From Methylophilales bacterium MBRSF5 (lineage in GTDB: Bacteria > Pseudomonadota > Gammaproteobacteria > Burkholderiales > Methylophilaceae), in assembly GCA_001044335.1 (NCBI GenBank), contig CP011001.1, positions 1,288,815-1,352,814 on the forward strand: DNA of 64,000 bases. Direction: 5' to 3'. A program made the translations under genes and the position numbers. Below the pieces are notes generated by a model that worked only from the letters and a program-made list of their open reading frames with translations, had not been told where the DNA came from and did no database searches. This document shows positions 9,319 through 16,669 of the stretch, in pieces (within the stretch, counting starts at the first letter, position 1; every line of letters starts with the position of its first letter).

Positions 9319-10192
9319 CAGACAAATAATTAAACAGAATGGTAAATCATTTTACTGGGCTTCAAAGTTTCTTGGTAAGGATTATATTGATCCCATTTAT
9401 TCAATCTATGAGATGTGTAGAAAATTAGATGATATTGTAGATGAGCAAAGTAAAGAAGCAGCGATAAAAGAGATAGGTTTATTAAAAAAAGATCTTACTA
9501 AAAAAAGTTTACAGAAAAAGTTTGAGTCTTTAAAAAGATTAGATGATGATCAATTTCCTCAAATTAAATATTTTGAAGAATTTATTTTGGGACAAGAGAG
9601 TGATATAAGTTTTAGACAACCGAAATCAATCAATGAGTTATTGAGGTATTGTTACCGTGTCGCTGGTGTTGTTGGCCTGATGGTATGTGATGCAGTTAAT
9701 ATAAAAGATGAAAATCTAAAATTTTTTGCAATTGACTTAGGAATAGCAATGCAGCTTGTTAACATCGTTCGTGATATTCAAGAGGATGCACTAAGGGGAA
9801 GGGTATATATTCCTGAAAATTTAATTGGATCAGTATCAGCCAGTGATGTTCTAATAAAACGAGATCTTATTACAAAGGTAGAGCAAGAGAAATTAAGAAT
9901 CTTAGATATTGCTGACAAATATTTTAATAGTGCTAATTATGCTATAAAATTTTTACCAAAAGAAGTTTCAATGGCGTTTGGATTAGCATCTAATCTATAT
10001 CAAGGCATCGGTAAAAAAATCATTAAAAAAAAACAACCCTTTACGAATGGGAGGGTGTATTTGAATGGTGCTGAAAAGTTATTTCATACACTAAAATTCG
10101 TACTCAAGAGTAAAAAAAATAAAAATTATCAGCCTATCCATAATAACATGCTTCATCTTCCAATTAAGAATTCACCGAGCACCAACAATTAA
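9308..10192 (+). CDS. crtB: Phytoene synthase
   Basis: Joins two GGPP molecules head to head to give phytoene. Two Asp-rich motifs typical of squalene/phytoene synthases are present: RKLDDIVDE (about residues 37-45) and NIVRDIQEDALRGRVYIP (about 152-169). Length (294 aa) is normal. The start overlaps the end of crtI by 11 bases, and crtY begins 1 base after the stop. It is the third gene of a five-gene operon that ends in retinal formation. Confidence 0.96.
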   Translation: MSDSRQIIKQNGKSFYWASKFLGKDYIDPIYSIYEMCRKLDDIVDEQSKEAAIKEIGLLKKDLTKKSLQKKFESLKRLDDDQFPQIKYFEEFILGQESDISFRQPKSINELLRYCYRVAGVVGLMVCDAVNIKDENLKFFAIDLGIAMQLVNIVRDIQEDALRGRVYIPENLIGSVSASDVLIKRDLITKVEQEKLRILDIADKYFNSANYAIKFLPKEVSMAFGLASNLYQGIGKKIIKKKQPFTNGRVYLNGAEKLFHTLKFVLKSKKNKNYQPIHNNMLHLPIKNSPSTNN

Positions 10193-10193
10193 A

Positions 10194-11285
10194 ATGTATG
10201 ACTTAATTATTATTGGGCGTGGGTTATCAAGTTTGTTATTTTTAAAACAGTATTTAGACATGCATTCTGATTTAAAAGTATTAATAATTGAAAAAAGTAA
10301 AAAAATTGAAAGTAAATATATTAGCAGTTGGCAGGGACCAGGACTGCTTGATCTAACAAAAGAGTATGGCATTCAAGCGGATAAAGCATATAAAAAAATA
10401 TCAATTAGCAATGAAAATATTGCGATTAAAAAGAATATTTTACCCTACAGCTATAACACTTATGACTATAAGCATGTAATTGAAACTATTTTTAGTAGTT
10501 TAAAAGATAGTGTTGAAATTATTTATGATCAGGTCGTCTCAATTAAAGAAATGTATAACGAAGTCAACGTCAAGACTAAAAAATATAAGTTTCAAAGTCA
10601 GTATTTAATTTCTAGTACTTCTATAGACCAACAATCAGTCAATAATAAAAAAATGTTATTTCAATATTTTGTTGGTACTAAAATTCAAATAAAAGATAAC
10701 CACAAACACGACACATGCCAATTAATGCATTTTTTACAATCAAATAATGAAGTTTTGTTTAACTATAATTTACCTTTTGATCAGAAATCAGTGCTAATTG
10801 AAACCACTGCATTTGGAAAAAAGGTACATTTTGAGAACCTTGAGAAGATTCATAAGAAATCATTAGCAGTGTTTAATATTGCAAAAATTATTAAAAGAGA
10901 AAAAGGCATAATACCAATGTCGGTGAATCATAAATTTCATAGAACTGCTCGTATCATTAATATAGGTCTTGATGGTGGCTTTGCGCGACCATCTTCTGGC
11001 TATATGCTATTAAGAGCAGCACAGTGGTCAAAAATTAATAAAAATACAAATCTTAAAGACCTAGTTTTTAAAGAAAAAAAACTTATTAATTTTTTAGATA
11101 AAATATTTTTGAAGGCTTGTTATTATTATCCAGACCTTGCTAACTCTATATTTATAAAATTATTTAATTCAAATGATATTGCATCAGTGATAAGGTTTTT
11201 AGCAGATATTCCAACACTATATGACATTGTCAAAATATTAATTAACACCCCAAAGAAAATAATGATTAATGCACTTATTAAATAA
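10194..11285 (+). CDS. crtY: Lycopene beta-cyclase, CrtY type
   Basis: Closes both ends of lycopene to give beta-carotene. The N-terminus has a Rossmann FAD/NAD motif (LIIIGRGLSSLLFLKQY) and the helix-capping Glu in LIIEKSK. The conserved GGFARPSSGYML segment lies at about residues 262-273, as in the proteobacterial CrtY family. At 363 aa it is slightly short but complete. The sequence is more diverged and more lysine-rich than crtI or crtB. blh begins inside its last 17 bases. Confidence 0.9.
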   Translation: MYDLIIIGRGLSSLLFLKQYLDMHSDLKVLIIEKSKKIESKYISSWQGPGLLDLTKEYGIQADKAYKKISISNENIAIKKNILPYSYNTYDYKHVIETIFSSLKDSVEIIYDQVVSIKEMYNEVNVKTKKYKFQSQYLISSTSIDQQSVNNKKMLFQYFVGTKIQIKDNHKHDTCQLMHFLQSNNEVLFNYNLPFDQKSVLIETTAFGKKVHFENLEKIHKKSLAVFNIAKIIKREKGIIPMSVNHKFHRTARIINIGLDGGFARPSSGYMLLRAAQWSKINKNTNLKDLVFKEKKLINFLDKIFLKACYYYPDLANSIFIKLFNSNDIASVIRFLADIPTLYDIVKILINTPKKIMINALIK

Positions 11286-12126
11286 AATAAATATTCATCA
11301 CCTACTTTTTTCAATCTTAGGAATAATTCTGATCAGCTTATATCCTTATCAAAGTCTTGAAGCAGTATATTCTTTAGGAATCCACCCTTTAATTCTGATA
11401 ATTTTTATTGCTATAACAACGATTGGCTTGGGGCATGGCGCGCTCGATGGAAAAATAATCTGGGAACTAAGCATTAAAAAAAATTCTCGTTTTAAAATTT
11501 ACTTCATTTATTTACTCATTGTTTTAGTTTCAATTTTAATATGGATGGCTTTTCCAACTTCAGGATTATTTATCTTATTTTTGATGTCCATATATCACTT
11601 CGGTGATAGCGATCTTAAAAATTATTCATTAAATAAATTACAGAAAATAACATGGGGTTTCCTAGTCACAATGATCCCAATATTTTTCCATGCAGAAACG
11701 GTCAATTTAATTTTTTTTAATTTAGCTGATTACCAAATGAATAAAATATTAATTATATGTATACAAATATCATTTATTGTTTGTCTTATAGGATGGTTGA
11801 GAATTGCTTTTAAAAAGAAACTGTGGTGCGAGACGTCAGTATTATTTGTGATGCTTATATCCGGTTATTATTTAGATCCACTATTTTGGTTTGGTTATTA
11901 TTTTTGTTTTTATCATGGAATGAGAGCATTAATGAATCATCAATTTCAGCTAAAAAAAGATACGATTTGGATGGTAATTTTTACAATTCCTGTTTTGATT
12001 GTATGGCTGATATGTAATGAATTGATTAAGGTATCGTTTATCGAATTATTATTTCCATCATTATTTGCATTAACTGTTGCCCACATGCAGTTGGGTAACA
12101 TTATTAAGTTAGTTCATGTTCGTTAA
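11269..12126 (+). CDS. blh: Beta-carotene 15,15'-dioxygenase (Brp/Blh family)
   Basis: Integral membrane enzyme (285 aa) that cleaves beta-carotene into two retinal molecules, the chromophore for the proteorhodopsin encoded upstream. Many hydrophobic segments are present. Family motifs with candidate iron-ligand histidines are GLGHGALDG (His56), YHFGDSD (His111), FYHGMR (His217) and VAHMQLG (His273). The usual HSxxH pair is HGMRA here, so the second His is replaced by Ala221; His225 lies four residues on. It starts inside the crtY end and converges tail to tail with the next gene, overlapping it by 18 bases. Confidence 0.92.
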   Translation: MHLLNKINIHHLLFSILGIILISLYPYQSLEAVYSLGIHPLILIIFIAITTIGLGHGALDGKIIWELSIKKNSRFKIYFIYLLIVLVSILIWMAFPTSGLFILFLMSIYHFGDSDLKNYSLNKLQKITWGFLVTMIPIFFHAETVNLIFFNLADYQMNKILIICIQISFIVCLIGWLRIAFKKKLWCETSVLFVMLISGYYLDPLFWFGYYFCFYHGMRALMNHQFQLKKDTIWMVIFTIPVLIVWLICNELIKVSFIELLFPSLFALTVAHMQLGNIIKLVHVR

Positions 12127-12447
12127 AAAATAGTTGAGGGTGTATGTGACTAAACATATACCAATCGTCACTAAAAATAAGGACAGATAAAAATTCATAC
12201 CTAACTTAAGCAATACTGATAAAAGATACAGAAAGGGCAATACTGGTAGGATATAAAGTACGGTCTCGTGCGTTAATTTTGCAATGTGTAAATTGTCTTT
12301 ATTTTGTTGATAAATAAGTGCAAAAGATACAAATAGGACGATTGGCATAGCTAAAAGCATAGCAGCAAGGGTAGTACTTTTCTTACTGAGCTCGGATGCA
12401 ATTAAAATGATTGCTACAGCGATAGTTGTTTTAATAAAAAATATCAT
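12109..12447 (-). CDS. DUF3147 family membrane protein
   Basis: A 112-residue protein with about four hydrophobic helices and little soluble sequence. The pattern (IILIASELSKKSTTLAAMLLAMP near residues 13-35, then LPVLPFLYLLSVLLKLG) matches the DUF3147 family of small inner-membrane proteins of unknown function. The gene faces the crt operon and its 3' end overlaps the blh 3' end by 18 bases. It is divergent from the SDR gene, sharing a 37-base gap. No function can be assigned. Confidence 0.7.
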   Translation of the reverse strand: MIFFIKTTIAVAIILIASELSKKSTTLAAMLLAMPIVLFVSFALIYQQNKDNLHIAKLTHETVLYILPVLPFLYLLSVLLKLGMNFYLSLFLVTIGICLVTYTLNYFLTNMN

Positions 12448-12484
12448 GTGTTATAGATAAATAAATATAAGAAAGATTCAATTA

Positions 12485-13168
12485 ATGAAAGAAATACTAA
12501 TAATAGGAGGTTCTGGAGCGATAGGGTCTGCCTTGATCAGCGAATATGTTAATAATGATATTAAAATTACTATTGCGTCTAGAAAAAAACAAAATTTAGA
12601 CCCACACATTAACCAAATTATCTATGACTATGAGCAGCATAATGAGATTAAATTAAGCACGAAGATTAAGTTTGATCTAATTATTTTTGCTACAGGACAT
12701 TTGCATAACGAGCACTTTAAACCTGAAAAAAGCTTAAAGGATATTGATAAAAATGCCTTTCAATTTTCGTACCATATTAATTGTATTGCACCCCTCATAT
12801 TACTTAGCCAGCTGAGAAATAATCTCACGGATCATACAAAGATAGTTTTTTTGTCAGCTCGAGTAGGTAGTATTTCTGCAAATGAATTGGGTGGATGGTA
12901 TGCCTACAGAATGAGTAAAGCTGCACTAAATATGATGATTAAAAATTTATCAATTGAGTTAAAAAGAAAATATAAAAATATTATAGTTTGCGGTATGCAT
13001 CCTGGCACAGTGGATAGTAAATTATCTAAACCCTATTCTGGCTTTGTTAAGCATGGAATATTTACCCCATCTCAGTCTGCAGCAATGTTAAAAAAAGTGA
13101 TTGATGAATTAAATTTGAAGCACTCGGGAAAGATTTATGATTATGCTTTTCAGGAAATTGCTTATTAG
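12485..13168 (+). CDS. Short-chain dehydrogenase/reductase
   Basis: NAD(P)-dependent oxidoreductase of the SDR family (227 aa), closest in style to CsgA/C-factor-like members. The nucleotide-binding motif is IIGGSGAIGSAL (residues 6-17). The catalytic Ser lies in FLSARVG (Ser124), and Tyr141 and Lys145 lie in YAYRMSKAAL. The late motif HPGTVDSKLSKPY is typical. An AGGAGG inside the coding start is not its ribosome site. The substrate is unknown. Similar SDR genes are often found beside photolyase and cryptochrome genes in light-response clusters, which fits the neighbourhood. Confidence 0.9.
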   Translation: MKEILIIGGSGAIGSALISEYVNNDIKITIASRKKQNLDPHINQIIYDYEQHNEIKLSTKIKFDLIIFATGHLHNEHFKPEKSLKDIDKNAFQFSYHINCIAPLILLSQLRNNLTDHTKIVFLSARVGSISANELGGWYAYRMSKAALNMMIKNLSIELKRKYKNIIVCGMHPGTVDSKLSKPYSGFVKHGIFTPSQSAAMLKKVIDELNLKHSGKIYDYAFQEIAY

Positions 13169-13258
13169 TTAACGGTTGGCTAAATAAATAATAATAATCA
13201 GCAATAGAATCAGAATGATAAATATTACTACCTCTATCCAAAAAAAATCTATTTGCAT
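13169..13258 (-). CDS. Possible 29-residue single-helix membrane peptide
   Basis: A short frame read on the minus strand. It starts with an ATG at 13258-13256 that overlaps the stop of the upstream exported protein by 10 bases. It ends with TAA exactly one base past the SDR stop. The peptide begins MQIDFFWIEVVIF and is almost wholly a hydrophobic helix of Ile, Leu and Val ending YLANR. Position and overlap suggest translational coupling, but an A+T-rich stretch can produce such a frame by chance. Confidence 0.3.
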   Translation of the reverse strand: MQIDFFWIEVVIFIILILLLIIIIYLANR

Positions 13259-13713
13259 TTAAATTTCCCTGAGGCAATTTCGCTAGATTGAATTTTTTTT
13301 GGTTTGCTCACTGTTGACTTTATTTGGTGATCAAAAATTAGGTCTCTGCTTTCATTATCATAAATAATTTCCATAAAGTATTCTGTATGGGCTGTTGATT
13401 CATACCGTGTGCCTGTATTGGGGTCACGCTCTCCCATTTCTGATAAAAAAGTAGCCTTTTTTAAACACACTGTTTTTGATGATTGTGGTTCACATGGGTA
13501 ATTCATCTCATTATTGATTCTTAGTTTATTTTTAAGATCAAAATTAATCGTTTTATATTTTTTGTCGAATGAAACATTTAGCAAAACATTTGAAAGATCT
13601 TGTTGGTCATGAATTTGATTATTAATTTCGTATCGTTGAGAAACCTGACCGATGCACTCCAATGCAAATAAATGATGACACGTCATCAGAGATAGAAATA
13701 AAAGATATTTCAC
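13249..13713 (-). CDS. Exported protein of unknown function
   Basis: A 154-residue protein with a clear signal peptide (MKYLLFLSLMTCHHLFALE, cleavage likely after FA). The mature part has four cysteines (ECIG, YPCEP, TVCLK and a C-terminal KCK), which suggests disulfides in the periplasm, and a mostly beta-strand pattern. I do not recognise the family. Its start overlaps the stop of the upstream membrane protein by 4 bases, so the two are one transcription unit. DsbD and TlpA encoded elsewhere in the window could serve such disulfide proteins. Confidence 0.65.
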   Translation of the reverse strand: MKYLLFLSLMTCHHLFALECIGQVSQRYEINNQIHDQQDLSNVLLNVSFDKKYKTINFDLKNKLRINNEMNYPCEPQSSKTVCLKKATFLSEMGERDPNTGTRYESTAHTEYFMEIIYDNESRDLIFDHQIKSTVSKPKKIQSSEIASGKFKCK

Positions 13714-13988
13714 TTTTTAGCCAGGTAGAGGTGAATAAAGAAATATAATCCAAAGACAAGTGATACAAAAAGAGTGGCTTCTAAGTCACCTATCAATTTA
13801 ATAATAAAGTTATTTGAACAAAATAAATTGAACACCTCACATGCCGACAAAGACTTCACCCATACCCCTCCTTTAATATACTTATACAAACTAAAACCAA
13901 TATAAAGTAAAAAAGTGATAATAGCGGTCAAGAATGTTGAGCCTAAAATGATGGCATCAAATCTAGTAAATTTTGTATCCTTCTTCAT
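13710..13988 (-). CDS. Small membrane protein of unknown function
   Basis: About 92 residues starting MKKDTKFTRFDAI, with three hydrophobic segments (around residues 12-33, 58-68 and 73-88). I choose the ATG at 13988. The frame extends to 14015, but that start would run into the divergent gene's start region. It ends in a 4-base overlap with the exported protein gene. No family recognised. Together with that gene it forms a two-gene unit facing away from the next pair. Confidence 0.55.
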   Translation of the reverse strand: MKKDTKFTRFDAIILGSTFLTAIITFLLYIGFSLYKYIKGGVWVKSLSACEVFNLFCSNNFIIKLIGDLEATLFVSLVFGLYFFIHLYLAKK

Positions 13989-14006
13989 ATCTATTATTAT
14001 AACGTG

Positions 14007-14282
14007 ATGGAACATAATTTTTGGTCAAGACTAGGCGGGTTTGTTTTGCTAATTTCGCTCGGCGTATGTTTTTGGTTGGGCTTTAAAGATCAAAAGTGGC
14101 TATGGGTGATTGCTATTCTTCCATCTTATTTACTTGGATTTTATCTATATCGAATAATTAATGGGAATCATCTCAAGATTGAGTTTTTCCGCAAGATATA
14201 TTTTGTCATCATTGCCTCAATAATAACCTTATCGATAATTTACTATATCGGTTTATTTTTTAATATAATCTTAGATATATGA
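14007..14282 (+). CDS. Small membrane protein of unknown function
   Basis: A 91-residue protein starting MEHNFWSRLGGF (a GTG one codon upstream is an alternative) with three hydrophobic helices near residues 11-24, 30-47 and 64-85. No family recognised. The last bases overlap the start of the next gene (ATGA), so the two are translationally coupled. It is divergent from the small membrane protein at 13710-13988, with an intergenic space of only about 18 bases. Confidence 0.55.
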   Translation: MEHNFWSRLGGFVLLISLGVCFWLGFKDQKWLWVIAILPSYLLGFYLYRIINGNHLKIEFFRKIYFVIIASIITLSIIYYIGLFFNIILDI

Positions 14283-14767
14283 GACCTCCAATCCTATCAA
14301 AATATCCTGTAGATGAAATTGTTGCTAATCTAAAACGATCGAAACAATCAGATAAGTGGATCGTTCGTTTTATTCCCCAAATCATGAGTAAGGATAAGCT
14401 TAATGCCAACGCGATTTCTGTAACAAAAAGAGTGAGCTTGCTAAAGACTGAACCAATTACAAAAGATGAATTAGATAGACTTAAGAAATATTTCAAAGAA
14501 TTGAAGCGAGATGAATTAGTTATCATTCGACAAGAGGACAGTAGGCAGCAAAGAGTATTAATATTTTGTGCTCATGATGATGCTCCTGAAACAATTGATG
14601 GCCTAGAAAGGCATATATATCGTGTTATTCCAAATGCTAAGCTAAAATTTGGTGCTTCTGATATTAATCGAGATCGATGCCAAATTGTCAAAAGAAGATC
14701 ATGGAAAACAGAAAAAGATCGTCCAACCGGTGTATATTCAATAACAGACCTCTCCGGTTCGGATTAA
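14279..14767 (+). CDS. Conserved-looking cytosolic protein of unknown function
   Basis: A 162-residue protein, rich in Lys, Arg and Asp, without signal peptide or membrane helices. The N-terminal part (about 1-60) is basic; the segment KDELDRLKKYFKELKRDELV is likely a helix. The middle strand VLIFCAHDDAPETIDGLE and a C-terminal RRSWKTEKDRPTG follow. I do not recognise a domain. The start overlaps the previous stop by ATGA. A further frame for a likely exported protein begins inside its last 67 bases. Confidence 0.55.
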   Translation: MRPPILSKYPVDEIVANLKRSKQSDKWIVRFIPQIMSKDKLNANAISVTKRVSLLKTEPITKDELDRLKKYFKELKRDELVIIRQEDSRQQRVLIFCAHDDAPETIDGLERHIYRVIPNAKLKFGASDINRDRCQIVKRRSWKTEKDRPTGVYSITDLSGSD

Positions 14768-14985
14768 TATATATCTTATTCCTTAATCCTCAATTTATTT
14801 TTTCTACTGAAAAAATAAGTGAAAAAAATAGAAATATAAGTTCTAGGGATAACAACAATCAGATTCAATTTTATGAACCAGTCCAGAAAAAAATAACAGG
14901 AAATAGTTGCGGACCTCAATCTGATTGGCCATGCATAGACCCCGATGGCTGTTTAATAATTGATGGGTTTAAAAAAAAGGAGTAA
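14701..14985 (+). CDS. Possible small exported protein overlapping the previous gene
   Basis: A frame of about 94 residues from the ATG at 14701, overlapping the end of the upstream gene by 67 bases in another frame. After a basic start it has a hydrophobic stretch (FGLIYILFLNPQFIFS) that could be a signal peptide with cleavage before TEK. It is followed by a polar tail with three Cys (SCGPQSDWPCIDPDGC). The Cys pattern suggests a real exported protein. The long overlap and atypical start lower confidence; a frame start at 14677 is also possible. Confidence 0.4.
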   Translation: MENRKRSSNRCIFNNRPLRFGLIYILFLNPQFIFSTEKISEKNRNISSRDNNNQIQFYEPVQKKITGNSCGPQSDWPCIDPDGCLIIDGFKKKE

Positions 14986-15003
14986 TTGTTCATTACCCCT
15001 TTT
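14971..15003 (-). terminator. Intrinsic terminator of the small heat shock gene
   Basis: Read on the minus strand, AAAAGG-GGTAAT pairs with ATTAC-TCCTTTT around a five-base loop, with one mismatch, and is followed by eight T residues. It lies just beyond the hsp20 stop. On the plus strand the same hairpin has only four T residues, so it is weaker for the opposing gene. Confidence 0.7.
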
Positions 15004-15014
15004 CAAAAAATTAC

Positions 15015-15482
15015 TTATGTAGTTAAAGAATTTAACTGTTGTGATGCAAGATTCTTTATTCCATTAATCTCAATTTTTTTTGGTTTTTTTGATTCTGGAA
15101 TAATATTTTCAAGCGAGATTTTAAGTACACCAGATTCCAGATCTGCACCTTTAACTTCAATGGTATCTGCTAATCGAATTGTTTTTGTAAATGATCGATT
15201 AGAAATTCCCTTATGAAGATACTGTATATTTGTATCATCTTTTGACTTATCACCTTTGATAATAAGTAGTCCATCTTTAACGGTAACATCAATATCAGCT
15301 TGATTAAAACCAGCAACAGCTAATTCCACTGAATATGAGGTTTCATTATGTTTGATAATATTGTGTGGGGGAAATTTTTCATGGACGGACTCAATCGAGT
15401 TTTCCATCAGTGCTTCAATATCTCTTAAAGCAGTTTCAAAACCAAGCGTGCTTGGATATAAGTTACCAAATGAAATTTTCAT
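15015..15482 (-). CDS. Small heat shock protein, Hsp20/IbpA family
   Basis: ATP-independent holdase chaperone (155 aa) that keeps unfolding proteins soluble. The alpha-crystallin domain spans about residues 45-140: YSVELAVAGFNQADIDV, LLIIKGDK, then the IbpA-type ISNRSFTKTIRLADTIEVKGADLESGVLKI and the IPESKKPKKIEI tail, which contains the I-x-I oligomer motif. The N-terminus FGNLYPSTLGFE resembles IbpA (FxxLxPSTVGFD). A consensus heat shock promoter and a possible RNA thermometer lie in front of it, and a terminator behind, so it is a single heat-induced transcript. Confidence 0.93.
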   Translation of the reverse strand: MKISFGNLYPSTLGFETALRDIEALMENSIESVHEKFPPHNIIKHNETSYSVELAVAGFNQADIDVTVKDGLLIIKGDKSKDDTNIQYLHKGISNRSFTKTIRLADTIEVKGADLESGVLKISLENIIPESKKPKKIEINGIKNLASQQLNSLTT

Positions 15483-15546
15483 GTTTATCTCCTTTAATAA
15501 AGCAAAATAAAAATTCTGGTGTTACCCATTAGGCATAACAACCATA
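15483..15546 (-). promoter_or_regulatory. Possible ROSE-like RNA thermometer in the hsp20 leader
   Basis: The roughly 64-base leader has one hairpin (GTTATGCC / GGGTAAC, bases 15539-15521). Near the start codon TTGCT (15505-15501) faces AGGAG (15493-15489). The U-U/C-G-C-U element pairing with the ribosome site around a G bulge is the hallmark of ROSE thermometers. The pairing is short and A+T-rich, as expected for a melting switch. Seen by eye only. Confidence 0.5.
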
Positions 15547-15552
15547 ATTTGT

Positions 15553-15581
15553 ATATGGGAGCTCTTAAAGAAAATTTCAAG
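15553..15581 (-). promoter_or_regulatory. Sigma-32 (heat shock) promoter of hsp20
   Basis: On the minus strand CTTGAA (15581-15576) and CCCATAT (15559-15553) are separated by 16 bases. Both match the sigma-32 consensus (CTTGAA / CCCATnT), and the spacing lies in its accepted range. It points at hsp20, 70 bases downstream. Confidence 0.85.
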
Positions 15582-16025
15582 TCACTTAATTAGTTTTCCA
15601 TTTTGATATAAATCTTTGGATATCAACTCACCTTCTTTATTCCAAATCCATTCGTGACCATCTTTGGTACCATTGACCCACGAACTTTTTGATTTTTGTT
15701 GACCATCGTCAAACCATTGTTCCCATAGGCCATTTTCTTTTCCATCTTTATATTCAACTTTAAGTTTTATCTGGCCATTCTCATACCACTGCTTCCAGTA
15801 TCCATGTTCCTTACCATCTTTAAAGTCACTTTCCATTTTAATTTGACCATTCTCATACCAAAATTTTTCTTTGCCGTTTTTCTTTCCATTTTTATAGGTG
15901 ATTTCAAATTTCGGAGATTTATTTTCAAAGAATTCTTGATAGAGACCATCTTTAATCTCTTCGGCAGATAATGGATTTGAGAATACTGCGTAGGATAGGA
16001 TTATTATTTGAAAATATTTAAACAT
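15582..16025 (-). CDS. Exported MORN-like (YwqK-type) repeat protein
   Basis: A 147-residue protein with a signal peptide (MFKYFQIIILSYAVFSNPLSAEE). It is followed by five to six repeats of the pattern G-x-x-N/E-G-x-W-x-x-W-Y-E-N-G-Q-I-K, for example KEHGYWKQWYENGQIK and KENGLWEQWFDDGQQK. These repeats belong to the MORN/YwqK superfamily, surface-exposed beta-hairpin repeats with no enzymatic role. The ATG at 16025 follows a GGAG at proper distance; a GTG two codons upstream is less likely. Its stop abuts the -35 box of the hsp20 promoter. Confidence 0.8.
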   Translation of the reverse strand: MFKYFQIIILSYAVFSNPLSAEEIKDGLYQEFFENKSPKFEITYKNGKKNGKEKFWYENGQIKMESDFKDGKEHGYWKQWYENGQIKLKVEYKDGKENGLWEQWFDDGQQKSKSSWVNGTKDGHEWIWNKEGELISKDLYQNGKLIK

Positions 16026-16079
16026 AGTCACTCCAAATTTATAATATGAAATGACTAGATCAATTTTGTTAAGTTTCTG

Positions 16080-16343
16080 TTATTTGAATAATTTTTTATA
16101 TTCTGGAAAGTAATTTGCGATCACTTCAATATCGAATTTTCTTAAAATAGAAGTATTGGATTCCCTCTGCAAAAGAAATATGAATGATTGTTCAATAATT
16201 TCTTTTTTTGTGAGATTTTTTATTTGATATTCAGTGATGAAATTATCTGAAATTGTAACTTGATGGCTTGTTTCAGTATTTGAATATATTGTTACATCAA
16301 AAGCATTAGGAGATAGCTCTTTAATATTTATTTGATCTGACAT
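16080..16343 (-). CDS. Small protein of unknown function
   Basis: An 87-residue soluble protein with a beta-rich N-terminal half (FDVTIYSNTETSHQVTIS) and a helical C-terminal half (KKEIIEQSFIFLLQRESNTSI...VIANYFPEYKKLF). The ITEYQI..SFIFLL..RE.N.SIL.FD...I..YFPEY pattern looks like a conserved small-protein family, but I cannot name it. The start overlaps the end of the exported protein gene upstream by 16 bases, so the three genes 17064-16080 probably form one unit. Confidence 0.65.
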   Translation of the reverse strand: MSDQINIKELSPNAFDVTIYSNTETSHQVTISDNFITEYQIKNLTKKEIIEQSFIFLLQRESNTSILRKFDIEVIANYFPEYKKLFK

Positions 16344-16669
16344 TGGCCCTCAAAATTTTCAATATAATGTCCAAACCCTTTATTTCCTGATATCGAGTCA
16401 GTAATTTTTAATGTTTTTAAATCCAGATTGAGTGATCTGATATTTAAAAGATTTGATTTACATGTCAAAGTAGTTTTGGACTTTTCGCATTCAATGTTAT
16501 TGAGGTCAATTAAGGTTAAATCTTCAAATTTGTATTCCCGTGACTGCTGTTCCTCTTTTGCTCCACTGGCTCCAACAAGTTCAAAATGACTTAATCCCTC
16601 ACAAATATAAGTTAATTCATTTGCGAAAGAGTTGCTGGCAAGGAAAAGTAATAAAAAAATATACCTCAT
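16328..16669 (-). CDS. Exported protein of unknown function
   Basis: A 113-residue protein with a signal peptide (MRYIFLLLFLASNSFANE) and four Cys in the mature part (TYICEG, IECEK, LTCKS, GQCQ), suggesting two disulfides. The start is the ATG at 16669, which overlaps the stop of the upstream lipoprotein gene (ATGA). A longer frame from 16690 would enter that gene. No family recognised; the strand pattern suggests a small beta-barrel or sandwich. Confidence 0.65.
   Translation of the reverse strand: MRYIFLLLFLASNSFANELTYICEGLSHFELVGASGAKEEQQSREYKFEDLTLIDLNNIECEKSKTTLTCKSNLLNIRSLNLDLKTLKITDSISGNKGFGHYIENFEGQCQIK

Noticed and set aside
15767..15949. A minus-strand frame inside the MORN-like gene
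   Set aside because: It is an out-of-phase reading of the repeat protein; its regularity only mirrors the repeats.
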